Origin: CAVRIA01 sp963721115 | Lineage (GTDB): Bacteria > Desulfobacterota > Binatia > HRBIN30 > CADEER01 | Direction of reading: 5' to 3' | DNA: 64,000 nucleotides | Assembly (NCBI GenBank): GCA_963721115.1 | Contig: CAVRIA010000006.1 | Span: forward strand, 1,116,001-1,180,000 | Shown: piece after piece, positions 40,763 through 49,771 of the stretch | Layout: the number at the start of each line of letters is the position of its first letter | How positions within the stretch are numbered: position 1 is the first letter of the stretch | Made by a program: the position numbers and the translations under genes | Notes under the pieces: model-generated | Database searches by the model: none | What the model was told of the DNA's origin: nothing | Seen by the model: only the letters and a program-made list of their open reading frames with translations

Positions 40763-42216
40763 AGGCCGCACGGTCGGGCGGCGCGCGCGGGCCGGCGCGC
40801 GCCGCCGGACGCGACACCCCTCTGCCGCGCGCCGAGGAGATGGAGCACCTGCCCGTGGTGGCGCTGGTCGGGCGGCCCAACACCGGCAAGTCGACCCTGT
40901 TCAACCGCCTCACCCGCTCGCGGCGCGCCCTGGTGGCGCCGACCCCCGGTGTGACGCGCGACCGGAACATTGCGGTCGCCGACCACGGCGGCCGCCGCTT
41001 CCTCCTCTTCGACACCGGGGGCTTCGAGGCCGACGAGCGCGAGGAGCTGGGCAAGGCGGTGCGCCTCCAGGCGCTGGTGGCGGCGCAGGAGGCGGACGTG
41101 GTGGTCCTGGTCGTCGACGGCCGCGCCGGCCTCAACCCGCTCGATACCGCCCTTGCCCACGAGCTCCGCCCGTTGCCCAAGCCCGTGTTCGTCGCCGTCA
41201 ACAAGATGGACACGCCGAAGCAGGCGCACGAGGCGAGCGACTTCTACGCGCTGGGCATCGACGCGCTGCACCGGATCTCGGCGGAGCACGGCGTCGACGT
41301 CGACGAGCTCATGGACGCCGTCGTGCGGCACCTCCCGGAGCCGGAGCCGGTGCCGACGCCGGAGGCGGAGGGCGTCGAGGGGCAGGCACCCACCGCGGTG
41401 GCGATCATCGGGCGGCCGAACGTCGGCAAGTCGTCCCTGCTCAACCGCCTGGTCGGCTACGAGCGCTCGATCGTGACGGCCGTTCCGGGTACCACGCGCG
41501 ACGCGATCGACACGCCGTTGACCCGCGACGGCCGCGCCTACCTCCTCGTCGACACCGCCGGGGTGCGGCGTCGCCCCAAGGTGCAGGCCCACCTGGAGCG
41601 CGCCAGCGTGGTCCGCGCGCTGCGCGCCCTGGAGCGCGCCGAGGTGGGGCTGTTGGTGATCGATGCCGTCGAGGGCATGACCGAGCAGGACGCCCGCATC
41701 GCGGGCTACGCATGGGAGCGCGGTCGCGCTCTGCTGCTCGCGGTCAACAAGTGGGACGCGGTGCCGGCGGAGCGGCGCGACCGGACCGCGGTGGCGAGAG
41801 ACATCGACCGCCGCTATCCGAGCCTGGCGGTGGTGCCGAAGCTGTTCCTGTCGGCGCTCACCGGGGGCGGCGCTCACCGCGTGTGGGGAGCGATCGACGC
41901 GGTGGTGTCCTGCCACCGCGCGCAGCTGCCGACCGGGCAGCTCAACCGGGTCGTCGGCCGCGCCGTCGAGCAGCAGCAGCCGCCCATGGTGAAGGGAAAG
42001 CGGGCGCGCTTCCTGTACGCCACCCAGACGGCGACGGCGCCGGTCACGGTCACCATCTTCACCGGCGCACCCGACCGCGTGACCGCGGCGTACGAGCGCT
42101 ACCTGACGAACCAGATCCGCGCCGCGTTCGAGCTGCAGGGCACGCCCCTGCGGCTGCGCTTCCGGGCCCGCGAGCGCCGCGACGCCCCGAGCCCCGGGCG
42201 CCGCACGCGGCGATAG
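40759..42216 (+). CDS. der: GTPase Der (EngA)
   Basis: A 485-residue double GTPase needed for 50S subunit assembly. It has two consecutive G domains: the first with GRPNTGKS and DTGGF, the second with GRPNVGKS, DTAGVRRRPKV and NKWD; the C-terminal KH-like domain (about 380-470) ends in an Arg-rich tail. Both P-loops are intact. The N-terminus carries an extra Ala/Arg-rich leader of about 30 residues before VALVGRPN. The start overlaps the era stop by four bases. Confidence 0.96.
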   Translation: MKAARSGGARGPARAAGRDTPLPRAEEMEHLPVVALVGRPNTGKSTLFNRLTRSRRALVAPTPGVTRDRNIAVADHGGRRFLLFDTGGFEADEREELGKAVRLQALVAAQEADVVVLVVDGRAGLNPLDTALAHELRPLPKPVFVAVNKMDTPKQAHEASDFYALGIDALHRISAEHGVDVDELMDAVVRHLPEPEPVPTPEAEGVEGQAPTAVAIIGRPNVGKSSLLNRLVGYERSIVTAVPGTTRDAIDTPLTRDGRAYLLVDTAGVRRRPKVQAHLERASVVRALRALERAEVGLLVIDAVEGMTEQDARIAGYAWERGRALLLAVNKWDAVPAERRDRTAVARDIDRRYPSLAVVPKLFLSALTGGGAHRVWGAIDAVVSCHRAQLPTGQLNRVVGRAVEQQQPPMVKGKRARFLYATQTATAPVTVTIFTGAPDRVTAAYERYLTNQIRAAFELQGTPLRLRFRARERRDAPSPGRRTRR

Positions 42217-42303
42217 CCTTACTCCTGATCGGCAGAAGTACGGCCACGTATCTTCATGAGCCTCCTCTCCCGAAGTCTGTCGCTTTTTCTCGAGGGTCGA
42301 GAT

Positions 42304-42392
42304 TCCCCCCTTTGGAAAAGGGGGGCCAGGGGGGATTTTGAGATGGGTTCATTCGAACAAATCCCCCTCGGTCCCCCTTTTCCAAAGGGGGA
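42304..42392. repeat. Palindromic element with TCCCCC/GGGGGA arms
   Basis: A 34-base left arm (42304-42337; TTTGGAAAAGGGGGG inside) pairs with a 34-base right arm (42359-42392) with a few mismatches around a 21-base loop. This CCCCCTTTTCCAAAGGGGGA palindrome is a common intergenic repeat in deltaproteobacterial and other genomes. It lies in the convergent gap between der and the encapsulin gene; apart from the hairpin at 42561-42600 I see nothing else in that gap. Confidence 0.8.
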
Positions 42393-42560
42393 AGTCGGAG
42401 TCGGTCGTCTCTCAACGAGAAAATCGACAGCCTCATCCGGCGGGGACAAAGGTGGGCTTCGCCGAACCGTTTCATCCCCCCTCATCCTGACCTTCTCCCA
42501 TCCGGAGAAGGAACCCTTGCCTCGATACGTTGCCAAATTTGTGAAGCGAAGCGCTTAGAG

Positions 42561-42600
42561 CCGGGCCTGGCGGCGGGACACGTCCCGCCACCAGGCCCGG
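42561..42600 (-). terminator. Strong hairpin downstream of the encapsulin gene
   Basis: A 19-base stem CCGGGCCTGGCGGCGGGAC with its complement, one mismatch and a two-base loop, begins seven bases after the encapsulin stop. There is no T run on either strand, so it may protect the mRNA end or act in Rho-dependent termination. Confidence 0.6.
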
Positions 42601-42607
42601 AGTGTGT

Positions 42608-43498
42608 TCAGCGCAGCGAGCGCACCTTGCGCCGCTGCCGGCTGGCCGGCTGCGTCGGGCGCGACGACGAGGTCTCGCTGTTCGCTCTGGCGCGGTCGTA
42701 GACGAGCGCCACGGCGGCCTCGGAGGTGAGGACGCGAAACGCCAGGCTCTCGATCAGGTAGAGCCGTACTCCGGCGCTGTTGTGGCTGTGGTAGCCGACG
42801 GAGACGTCCTGGCCGACGGTGAGCTCGAAGTCGCCGCCGCGCAGGCTGAGGACCACCGCGCCGTCGACGGCCGGAGCCCAGACCACCGGCCCGTCGATGA
42901 CGCGCTTCACCAGCTCGAGGACCGGATAGCCACCGCGCTCGGTCGCCTGCATCAGGCCCGTATAGCAGCGCGGCCCCAGGGCGATGGCATAGGGGCCGCC
43001 GACGCCCGCCCCGCGCAGCAGGCGGGTCGCCTCGGCGACCGTCCCCGGATACGCCTCGTAGCTCTCCGAGATGGCCAGCGCGGCGTGGTTCGAGCACTCG
43101 GCGATGCCGCGCATCGATCCCATTCCGTAGCCGTGGAAGACGATGCCGTCTTCCGCGTGCGCGATGCGCGATGCCGCCTGGAGGAGCGGATCGAGGTCCG
43201 GGTCGGCGGCGCCGCGGTCGATGGCGTCGAGCTCGGCGCGCGAGAGCTCGAAGTCGGTGCTCAGCTCGATCAGCGGGAGCACCTCGCGGCGGGCCGCCGA
43301 GACGTCTTCGACCGGACCGCGCTGCAGGGCCTCCAAGCGTCCGAGGTTGACGCTGGCGGCGTCCAGCCCGAGGGGGCCCTTGAAGTCGACCAGCTTGCGG
43401 GCGGCGAGCTTGAGCTTGAGGATCCGCTTCGCCTGCTCCTCGATTTCCTTCCAACCGGCGGCCGAGATCGGCGCCAGGTCGTGTCGCAGAATGCCCAT
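42608..43498 (-). CDS. Encapsulin shell protein (family 1)
   Basis: A 296-residue HK97-fold shell protein that assembles into a protein nanocompartment. Family landmarks: MGILRHDLAPISAAGWKEIE at the N-terminus, DFKGPLGLDAASVNLGRLEA, GIAECSNHAALAIS and GQDVSVGYHSHNSAGVRLYL. Classical encapsulins end soon after the equivalent of FRVLTSEAAVAL; here about 30 further residues follow, rich in Ser, Thr and Arg and ending RQRRKVRSLR. In known shells this end faces outwards, so a basic outer tail is predicted. AAGGAG precedes the ATG at 43498. The cargo ferritin gene ends two bases upstream. Confidence 0.93.
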   Translation of the reverse strand: MGILRHDLAPISAAGWKEIEEQAKRILKLKLAARKLVDFKGPLGLDAASVNLGRLEALQRGPVEDVSAARREVLPLIELSTDFELSRAELDAIDRGAADPDLDPLLQAASRIAHAEDGIVFHGYGMGSMRGIAECSNHAALAISESYEAYPGTVAEATRLLRGAGVGGPYAIALGPRCYTGLMQATERGGYPVLELVKRVIDGPVVWAPAVDGAVVLSLRGGDFELTVGQDVSVGYHSHNSAGVRLYLIESLAFRVLTSEAAVALVYDRARANSETSSSRPTQPASRQRRKVRSLR

Positions 43499-43500
43499 GA

Positions 43501-43869
43501 TCACTCCTTGCCTCGCAGGCTGCCGAGGCCGAGGGAGCCGTCACCAGGGCCCTCCGTTTCCCCGCCGGCGGCGGCGCCTTCCTCGACCACGATCGAGCCG
43601 CTGGAGAACAGCCGGTTCTTGAGCTCCTGGCTGAACTTCGGATCGCGCCGGCGCAACCACTCGAGAAGCATGGTGAAGTGCTCCTTCTCCTCGTCGCGGT
43701 TGTGGGCGAGGATCTCCTTTAGTTCCTCGTCGCTCGCCGCGTCGACGCGCTGATCGTACCAGTCGACCGCCTCGAGCTCCTCCATCATCGAGGTCAGCGC
43801 CCGATGGTTGTCGGTGGTCTCGGAGCGCAGCTTCTCTTCCGCTTCGTGCAGGCCTACGGAGTTTGCCAT
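43501..43869 (-). CDS. Encapsulated ferritin-like protein (EncFtn)
   Basis: A 122-residue half-ferritin of the EncFtn family, the iron-oxidising cargo of encapsulins. The metal and ferroxidase residues are in SMMEELEAVDWYDQRVD (Glu31, Trp37) and AHNRDEEKEHFTMLLEWLRR (Glu61, His64). After a flexible Glu/Gly-rich linker the C-terminus GDGSLGLGSLRGKE is a clear cargo-loading peptide of the type that docks to the inner shell wall. Dimers of such proteins oxidise iron, which is then stored inside the shell. The start is set by GAGGAG upstream; the encapsulin follows in the same transcript. Confidence 0.95.
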   Translation of the reverse strand: MANSVGLHEAEEKLRSETTDNHRALTSMMEELEAVDWYDQRVDAASDEELKEILAHNRDEEKEHFTMLLEWLRRRDPKFSQELKNRLFSSGSIVVEEGAAAGGETEGPGDGSLGLGSLRGKE

Positions 43870-44008
43870 TGTCCGTGTCTCCTCTTCCGGTTCAGGTTGC
43901 AGAGAGCCCTGTCGGCGGCGGCGGGTTCTTCTTCCACGCGGAGGGCCGCCGCCTCGCACCACCACCGCATACTACCGCGCGCTCCCTGTCTCGCAAAGGC
44001 TCGTTGGG

Positions 44009-45172
44009 TCAGAGACGCTCGATGATCGTGCCGGTGCCGAGCCCGCCGCCGCAGCACATGGCGATGAGGCCGTAGCGGCGTCCCGTCCGCTCCAGCTCGT
44101 GCAGCGCGGTGGTGATCAGCCGCGCTCCGGTGCAGCCGGTGGGATGGCCGAGGGCGATGGCGCCGCCGTTCGGATTGACCCGTTCGGGATTGGGCTCGAG
44201 CTCCTTCATCCAGGCGAGGACGACGGAGGCAAAGGCCTCGTTGACCTCGAAGACGTCGATGTCGTCGATGCGCAGGCCGCTCTCCTTCAGCACCTTGCGC
44301 GTGCTCGGGATCGGCCCTTTCAGCATGGTCACCGGGTCGACGCCGACCAGGGTCGTGGTGACGATGCGGGCGCGCGGCTTCAGGCCGAGGGCCTTGGCGC
44401 GCTCCGGCGACGCCAGCAGGACCGCGGAGGCGCCGTCGGAGACCTGCGAGGAGGTACCGGCCGTGTGGATGCCGTCGGCCTCGACCGCTTTCAGGCTGGC
44501 CAGCTTCTCGAGCGACGTCTCGCGCAGGCCCTCGTCGCGCCGCACCACGTGCACCGCCACGGTGGGCTCGCCGTTCTCGTCGAGAGTCGGCGCCTCGACG
44601 GGCACGACCTCGCGCTCGAAGCGCCCCTCCTTCCACGCCTGCTGCGCCAGCGCCTGACTGCGCAGCCCGAAGCGGTCGGTATCCTCGCGCGTGATGCCGT
44701 ACTCCCTGGCGATCATCTCGGCGCCCTGGAACTGCGACGCGTAGGCGTAGTGGGCGCGGTAGCTCTTGGGCAGCGGCGAGCCGCCCTTCACGTTGGAGCC
44801 GAGGGGCACGCGGGTCATCATTTCGACCCCGCAGGCGAGCACCAGGTCCTCGATGCCGGCGCCGATCAGCCCGGCGCCGAGCGTGGTCGCCTGCTGGCTC
44901 GATCCGCACTGGCTGTCGATGCTGGTGGCGGGCACCTGCATCGGAAACCCCTGCGCCAGCCAGGCCGTGCGGGCGATGTTGAAGGCCTGCTCCCCGACCT
45001 GGGAGACGCAGCCCCCGATCACCTGGCCGACCGCGCCCGGGTCGACGCCCGCGCGCTCGACGGCCGCTCGTTGCACGGCGCCGAGCAGATCGGCCGGGTG
45101 CAACCCCGCCAGTCCGCCCTTGCGGCGGCCGATCGGGCTGCGCACCGCTTCGACGATCAGAACTTCTTTCAT
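44009..45172 (-). CDS. Acetyl-CoA acetyltransferase (thiolase)
   Basis: A 387-residue thiolase. The acyl-accepting Cys89 is in SIDSQCGSSQQA; the other catalytic motifs NEAFASVV, GHPTGCTGARL and CCGGGLGTG are intact. It could work in fatty-acid or steroid side-chain breakdown or in acetoacetyl-CoA formation; the close neighbours give no hint. The length is usual for type II/degradative thiolases. It is a single gene, divergent from the nuclease-fold gene. Confidence 0.92.
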   Translation of the reverse strand: MKEVLIVEAVRSPIGRRKGGLAGLHPADLLGAVQRAAVERAGVDPGAVGQVIGGCVSQVGEQAFNIARTAWLAQGFPMQVPATSIDSQCGSSQQATTLGAGLIGAGIEDLVLACGVEMMTRVPLGSNVKGGSPLPKSYRAHYAYASQFQGAEMIAREYGITREDTDRFGLRSQALAQQAWKEGRFEREVVPVEAPTLDENGEPTVAVHVVRRDEGLRETSLEKLASLKAVEADGIHTAGTSSQVSDGASAVLLASPERAKALGLKPRARIVTTTLVGVDPVTMLKGPIPSTRKVLKESGLRIDDIDVFEVNEAFASVVLAWMKELEPNPERVNPNGGAIALGHPTGCTGARLITTALHELERTGRRYGLIAMCCGGGLGTGTIIERL

Positions 45173-45280
45173 TGCTCTCCACGCCCTTTCTTTTTCTGCT
45201 AATGTGATGGTCCCAGCTTGTCAAAATCGGCTGCCGAGGAAAAGGCGCCCCGCGCAGATCTCCTCTTCCGGCGAACCGGC

Positions 45281-46138
45281 ATGTCCCAGCTCACCTTCGC
45301 GTCGTACAACATTCACCGCTGCATCGGTCTCGACGGTCGCCATGACCCGGACCGGATCGCGGACGTACTGCGCGAGCTGGAGGCCGACGTGATCGCCCTG
45401 CAGGAGGTCGACGCCCGCTACCACGTCGACGACGGCGTCGATCAGATCGCCCATCTGGCACAGGCGACCGGCTACCAGGCGGTGCCTGGGCCGGTGTTGA
45501 AGAACCACCGCGGCAGCTACGGCAACGGCCTGTTGATCCGCCATCCGCTCGTGCGGGTGCGCCGGGTCGACCTCAGCGTGCCGGGGCGCGAGCGGCGCGG
45601 CGCGCTGGACGCCGATCTGGAGATCGACGGCACGCGGGTCCGCGTCGTCGCCGCCCACCTCGGCCTGCGCCCGCGCGAGCGGCAGGTCCAGGTGAGCCGC
45701 CTGCTCGACGCGCTGCGCGGCCACGACGGCGGCCCGCTGGTCCTGCTCGGCGACTTCAACGAGTGGCTGACGGTATCGCCGGTGCTGAACCGCCTGCACC
45801 GCCGTTTCGGCCGCTCGCCGGGCGTGCGCAGCTTTCCGTCGCGCTTCCCCGTGTTCGCCCTCGACCGCGTCTGGGTGCAACCGCGCGCCGCGCTCCTGCA
45901 GGTGGAGGTGCACGCCAGCCCGCGCGCCCGCGTCGCCTCCGATCACCTGCCGGTGCGCGCCCGGATCGACGGCCTGGGCGGCAGCCGCGCCGCCGTTGCA
46001 GCGGCCGGATGGGGCGTGAGCTCGGCTGCCAGAAAGGGGGGCCGGTCGGTATTTTGTGTTGACGCCGACACCTATAGCGTGCGATTAAAGCGGAGCTTGA
46101 AGGGGAGGCGGAGATGGACACCACCGCTCGCAGAATGA
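45281..46138 (+). CDS. Endonuclease/exonuclease/phosphatase family protein
   Basis: A 285-residue EEP-fold enzyme. It begins LTFASYNIHRCIGLDGRHD, with IALQEVD (metal-binding Glu), AAHLGL, LLGDFNEW (Asp-Asn pair) and ASDHLPV at the end, so all catalytic positions are present. Substrates in the family range from DNA to phospholipids; the short form with NIHR is often grouped with phospholipase-like members. The last 50 or so residues after the domain look unlike coding sequence and run 25 bases into the next gene, so an upstream stop may have been lost. Confidence 0.8.
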   Translation: MSQLTFASYNIHRCIGLDGRHDPDRIADVLRELEADVIALQEVDARYHVDDGVDQIAHLAQATGYQAVPGPVLKNHRGSYGNGLLIRHPLVRVRRVDLSVPGRERRGALDADLEIDGTRVRVVAAHLGLRPRERQVQVSRLLDALRGHDGGPLVLLGDFNEWLTVSPVLNRLHRRFGRSPGVRSFPSRFPVFALDRVWVQPRAALLQVEVHASPRARVASDHLPVRARIDGLGGSRAAVAAAGWGVSSAARKGGRSVFCVDADTYSVRLKRSLKGRRRWTPPLAE

Positions 46139-47866
46139 ACGGTTTGGGGAAGGTTGCGACGGCAGCCTCTTTCTCGCCTCGGTCCTTCCCGCCGCGGCTG
46201 CTGGCGACCCCGCCGTTCGGCAACGAGTTTCAGGTCAACACCTTCACGACCGAAGAGCAGGGATGTCCGGACGTGGCGACACTCGCCGGGGGCGGCTTCG
46301 TCGTCGTCTGGGAGAGCGAGGACCACAATAGTCCTCCGTCGTCTCAGGACGGCGACCAGGACGGCGTCTTCGCCCAGCGCTTCGACGGGACGGGCATGTT
46401 TCTGGGCACGGAGTTCCAGGCCAATACGTACACGTCCAACGAACAATCCGAGCCCGCGGTGGCTGCGCTGGCTGGCGGGGGGTTCGTCACGGTCTGGAAC
46501 AGCCGCAACCAGGACGGATCCTACCTGGGAGCGTTCGGCCAGCGCTTCGATGCGAGCGGCGGCTTCGTGGGAACGGAGTTCCAGGTCAACACGTACACCA
46601 GCGAGAGTCAGGAGTATCCGATCGCCGCCGGATTCTCCGACGGCGGCTTCGTGGTGACGTGGTACAGCTACAGACAGGACGGCAGCGGAAACGGAATCTT
46701 CGCCCAGCGCTTCCAGAGCGGCGGCGGCTTCGCCGGCACCGAGTTCCAGGTCAACACGTTCACGACTGGCCGATCAGGAGATCCCCTCCGTCGCCGTGCT
46801 CGGAAACGACGACTTCGTCGTGGTCTGGGAAGAGGAGTACGGCAACAACATCGACGGGCAGAGATTCGACAGCGGCGGCGGGGCGATCGGAACCGAGTTC
46901 ATCGTCAGCGCCTATACGTCGGACGAGCCCGATCCCCCGACGTCGCCGCGCTGGACGGCGGCGGCTTCGTGGTGAGCTGGGAGCAACGCGCCGGCACCCT
47001 CTACGAGGCAGTCTTCGGCCGGCGCTATGCGAGCGACGGCTCGCCGATCGGCGGCCCCTTCCAGGTCAGCACCTATGACACCGCCTATCAGAACCAGTCG
47101 TCGGTGGCAGGAGTCGCCGGCGGCGGCTTCGTCGTCGCCTGGCGGAGCACCTACAACGTGACTCAGGACGGAGATTACGACGGCGTGTTCGCCCGCGAGT
47201 TCGACAGCCTCGGCAACCCGGTTGGTACGACGGCATTCCAGGTCAACACCTACACCAGCTCCTACCAGTACGCCGCGGCGGTGAGCGGCCTGGGGGCGGG
47301 ATTCGTCGTGACCTGGCAGAGCCGGGGCCAGGACGGCAGCAAGAGCGAGCCGGGGGTGTTCGCCCAGGTCTACGGGGTCGCTGCCGGAACGACGGCGACG
47401 CGCGACGCCGACCGGCACGCCGACCGAGACGCCCACGGCGACGCAGACGGAGACGCCCACGCCGGGGTCTCCGATGATCACCAGCGGCACCGAGGACGGC
47501 TCTTCGACGGTCGGCGGAACGGGCCCGCCGAATCTCGGCCCGACCTGTCTGCGCGTCTACGAGGTGGGTCCCAACCGCGTGCCCGACGGCGGCATGCCGG
47601 ACGACGAGTTCCTCGGCCAGGGCGGGACGGACGCGAGCGGAAACTTCTCGATCATGCTGAACCGGCCGCTGAAGACCGGCGACGTCATCTTCGCCATCGA
47701 CGTCTGCGATCCGTATACCCCGGAGGATCCGTTCGTCGGCCCGGTTCAACTGGTGACCGGCGTGGCGCCGGCCCCGGCGCTCTCGCCGGGTGCCTTTGCG
47801 GTCGCCCTGATGATGCTGGGACTGATCGCCTTCGCCGCCCTGGCGCGCCGGCGCGGCCAGCTCTGA
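46114..47866 (+). pseudogene. Decayed surface protein with FQVNT repeats and C-terminal sorting signal
   Basis: At least seven repeats of roughly 50 residues of the form GTEFQVNTYT...GGGFVVVWxS...GVFAQRFD are readable, likely a beta-propeller, followed by a Thr/Pro linker (TPTGTPTETPTATQTE) and a domain ending in PALSPGAFAVALMMLGLIAF with a final ARRRGQL, a membrane-anchor tail like IPTL/PEP-CTERM sorting signals. The frame changes near 46770 and back near 46935, and again near 47395; even the signal peptide (SLFLASVLPAAAAG) lies in another frame, which would need two more. GGGGAGGCGG precedes the ATG. As read, no complete protein is made. Confidence 0.65.
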
Positions 47867-47875
47867 TTCCTCGAG

Positions 47876-47911
47876 CGGAGAGACCCGGACCGCGGCGTCC
47901 GGGCCTCTCCG
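47876..47911 (+). terminator. Hairpin after the FQVNT-repeat gene
   Basis: A 15-base stem CGGAGAGACCCGGAC / GTCCGGGCCTCTCCG with one mismatch and a six-base loop, ten bases after the stop at 47866. No T run follows, so it may be a Rho-type or mRNA-end structure. Confidence 0.65.
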
Positions 47912-47998
47912 CCTCGCGCGACGGTCGCGTCTTCGCCTTCCGAGCGACAAACGTTCAAATTCTCGTTGCGGTGCGAAGGTCTCGAGCAGCCTGATCCA

Positions 47999-48094
47999 GT
48001 CGGAATCGGGGTCGGAATCGAGGGCGCCATGACTCGGTCCGGACGCGTTGCGTCGGAAATCGATTCCGATACCGATAGCGATTCCGACCCCGAG
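47999..48094. repeat. Inverted arrays of GTCGGAATCG units
   Basis: GTCGGAATCGGGGTCGGAATCG (split as two ten-base units) faces CGATTCCGATACCGATAGCG and ATTCCGACCCCGAG on the right. It is a variant of the inverted short-unit design, with a unit unlike the others in the window. Confidence 0.65.
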
Positions 48095-48145
48095 ACGTGT
48101 GCCGTTGAAACATAGTTTGGTTGCGGGCGCCAGCCCGCGATAGGG

Positions 48146-48213
48146 ACTCAGGCTCGGGCAAAGGATGGTGCGCGGTCTTCTGGATCGATCCTCAGCCTCA
48201 GCCCGAGCCCCAG
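48146..48213. repeat. Hairpin of the GAGCCT/GGCAAAGG family
   Basis: ACTCAGGCTCGGGCAAAGG on the left faces CTCAGCCTCAGCCCGAGCCC and CAGCCTTTGCCT on the right; the loop reads TGGTGCGCGG followed by TCGATC. It closes the convergent gap before the phospholipase D gene. The rest of this 384-base gap holds only the two structures listed before it. Confidence 0.65.
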
Positions 48214-48250
48214 CCTTTGCCTACGAGCCCGGGCGCAGCCCGGGTGAGTT

Positions 48251-49471
48251 TCAGATGAACAGCAGCAGGAGCGCCGCCAGGCGGTCGACGAGGCGCTCGA
48301 ACGGACCGCGCGCCTCGAGCGCGGTGGTGTCGACGCGCGTCGCGTGCTGCAGGTCCTGCTCGAACATGTCCGACAGCTCGCCGGGAATCGGACCGCCCTC
48401 GATCACCAGGTTGACCTCGTAGCTGTGCTCGAAGCTCTGCCGGTCGAGGTTCGAGGTGCCGACGACCGCCCAACCGTCGTCGAACACCGTCGCCTTCGCG
48501 TGCAGCATCGACTGGGTGTACTCGTAGATGAGGACTCCGGACTCGATGAGCCGCGGCAGCAGGGCGCGGGCGGCGCGCCGCAGAATCGGATGGTCCGTCC
48601 GTCCGGCCAGCATCAGGGTGACCTTGACGCCGCGCTCCGCGGCGTGGCCCATGGCGCCGAGCACCTTGCGGTCCGGCGCGAAGTAGGGGCTGGTCAAAGA
48701 CGCCTCCGAGGTCGCGCTCGCCAGCCCGGCGACGAGCAGGTCGCGCACGACGCGGCGCCGGTAGGCAGGGCCGTCCGGAACGACGGCGCAGCGCTCGCCC
48801 CCGGGCTGCTCGGCGGAAGGCTCCAGCATCTGCCCCCAGGGCAGGTCGGGCGCGTCGGCGCGAAACCAGCTCTCCAGGAAGATGCCCTCGAGATCGCGCA
48901 CCGCCGGGCCGACCACCTGTACGTGCGTGTCGCGCCAGGAGCGCGCGTCGTCCGCCGGGCCGGCGTTGTACTCGTCGCCGATGTTGAGGCCGCCGGTGAA
49001 CCCAATGCGCCCGTCGACGACGAGGATCTTGCGATGATCGCGCCGCCGCGGCAGCCAGTGCGGGTAGAAGCGGCGCAGCGGGTTGAACGCCACCACGTCG
49101 GCGCCGGCGGCGCGCAGCCCGTCGAAGGCGCGCAGGTCGAGACCGATCGAGCCCACGGCGTCGTAGAGGACGCGCACGTCGACGCCGGCCCGCGCCCGCG
49201 ACTCGAGCGCGTCGATGAAGGCGCGGCCGGTCGTGTCGGTGCGGAAGATGTAGCTCTCCAAGTGGACGCGCCGGCGGGCGGAGCGAATCGCCTCCAGCAT
49301 CGCGGCCAGACCGGCATCGCCGCTGGCGAACAGGCGCAGCCGGTTGCCGTTGGTGAAGCGCAGGCGCTGCGTGCGCAGGAAGCGCCGCAGGGGCCGCGGC
49401 CGCCGCACCAGACCGTGGCGCCGCAGCACGGCGCGCATCCGATCGGGCGGCGTCTTTTCGGGCTCCGACAC
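48251..49471 (-). CDS. Phospholipase D/cardiolipin synthase family protein
   Basis: A 406-residue PLD-superfamily enzyme with two HKD motifs: RRRDHRKILVVDGRIGFTGG in the N-terminal half and SMLHAKATVFDDGWAVVGTS in the C-terminal half, each with His, Lys and Asp in place plus downstream Gly/Asn. It lacks the two N-terminal membrane helices of ClsA, so it resembles ClsB/YbhO-type enzymes that act peripherally on the membrane to make cardiolipin or related lipids. A hydrophobic C-terminus (RLAALLLLFI) may help membrane contact. It stands alone. Confidence 0.9.
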   Translation of the reverse strand: MSEPEKTPPDRMRAVLRRHGLVRRPRPLRRFLRTQRLRFTNGNRLRLFASGDAGLAAMLEAIRSARRRVHLESYIFRTDTTGRAFIDALESRARAGVDVRVLYDAVGSIGLDLRAFDGLRAAGADVVAFNPLRRFYPHWLPRRRDHRKILVVDGRIGFTGGLNIGDEYNAGPADDARSWRDTHVQVVGPAVRDLEGIFLESWFRADAPDLPWGQMLEPSAEQPGGERCAVVPDGPAYRRRVVRDLLVAGLASATSEASLTSPYFAPDRKVLGAMGHAAERGVKVTLMLAGRTDHPILRRAARALLPRLIESGVLIYEYTQSMLHAKATVFDDGWAVVGTSNLDRQSFEHSYEVNLVIEGGPIPGELSDMFEQDLQHATRVDTTALEARGPFERLVDRLAALLLLFI

Positions 49472-49531
49472 GTTCTGGGAGAGTATATCGGCCGGCGGTG
49501 CAAGCGAAGCGATACGGAGTGAGTCAGCGCT

Positions 49532-49682
49532 GGACGTGCAGACGTGCTACGTGCTGACGTGCTGAGGTGCTGACGTGTTGACGTGCTGAATGGATCGTCG
49601 CTCCGTGCTGAGGTCGCTGCCGTCGCCGCCTGTGCCTTTGCCTGGGTTCGCTCGTTTCCGGCGAAGCGCAAAGGCGAGGCTC
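49532..49682. repeat. ACGTGCTG direct array and GCCTTTGCC hairpin
   Basis: Seven degenerate GACGTGCT octamers run from 49532 to 49589 in direct orientation. They are followed at 49630-49682 by CTGTGCCTTTGCCTGG facing GCGCAAAGGCGAGGC, a member of the GCCTTTGCC hairpin family. Both fill the gap between the divergent PLD and GST genes; I see no other feature there. Confidence 0.6.
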
Positions 49683-49771
49683 GGAGAACTGACTCGCGTG
49701 CAAAGCCGGGGTGGATTGACTCTGCTCGGCGCGCGGCCGTAGGTTCTCCGCACCGAGGGAGGATCGAAGGG

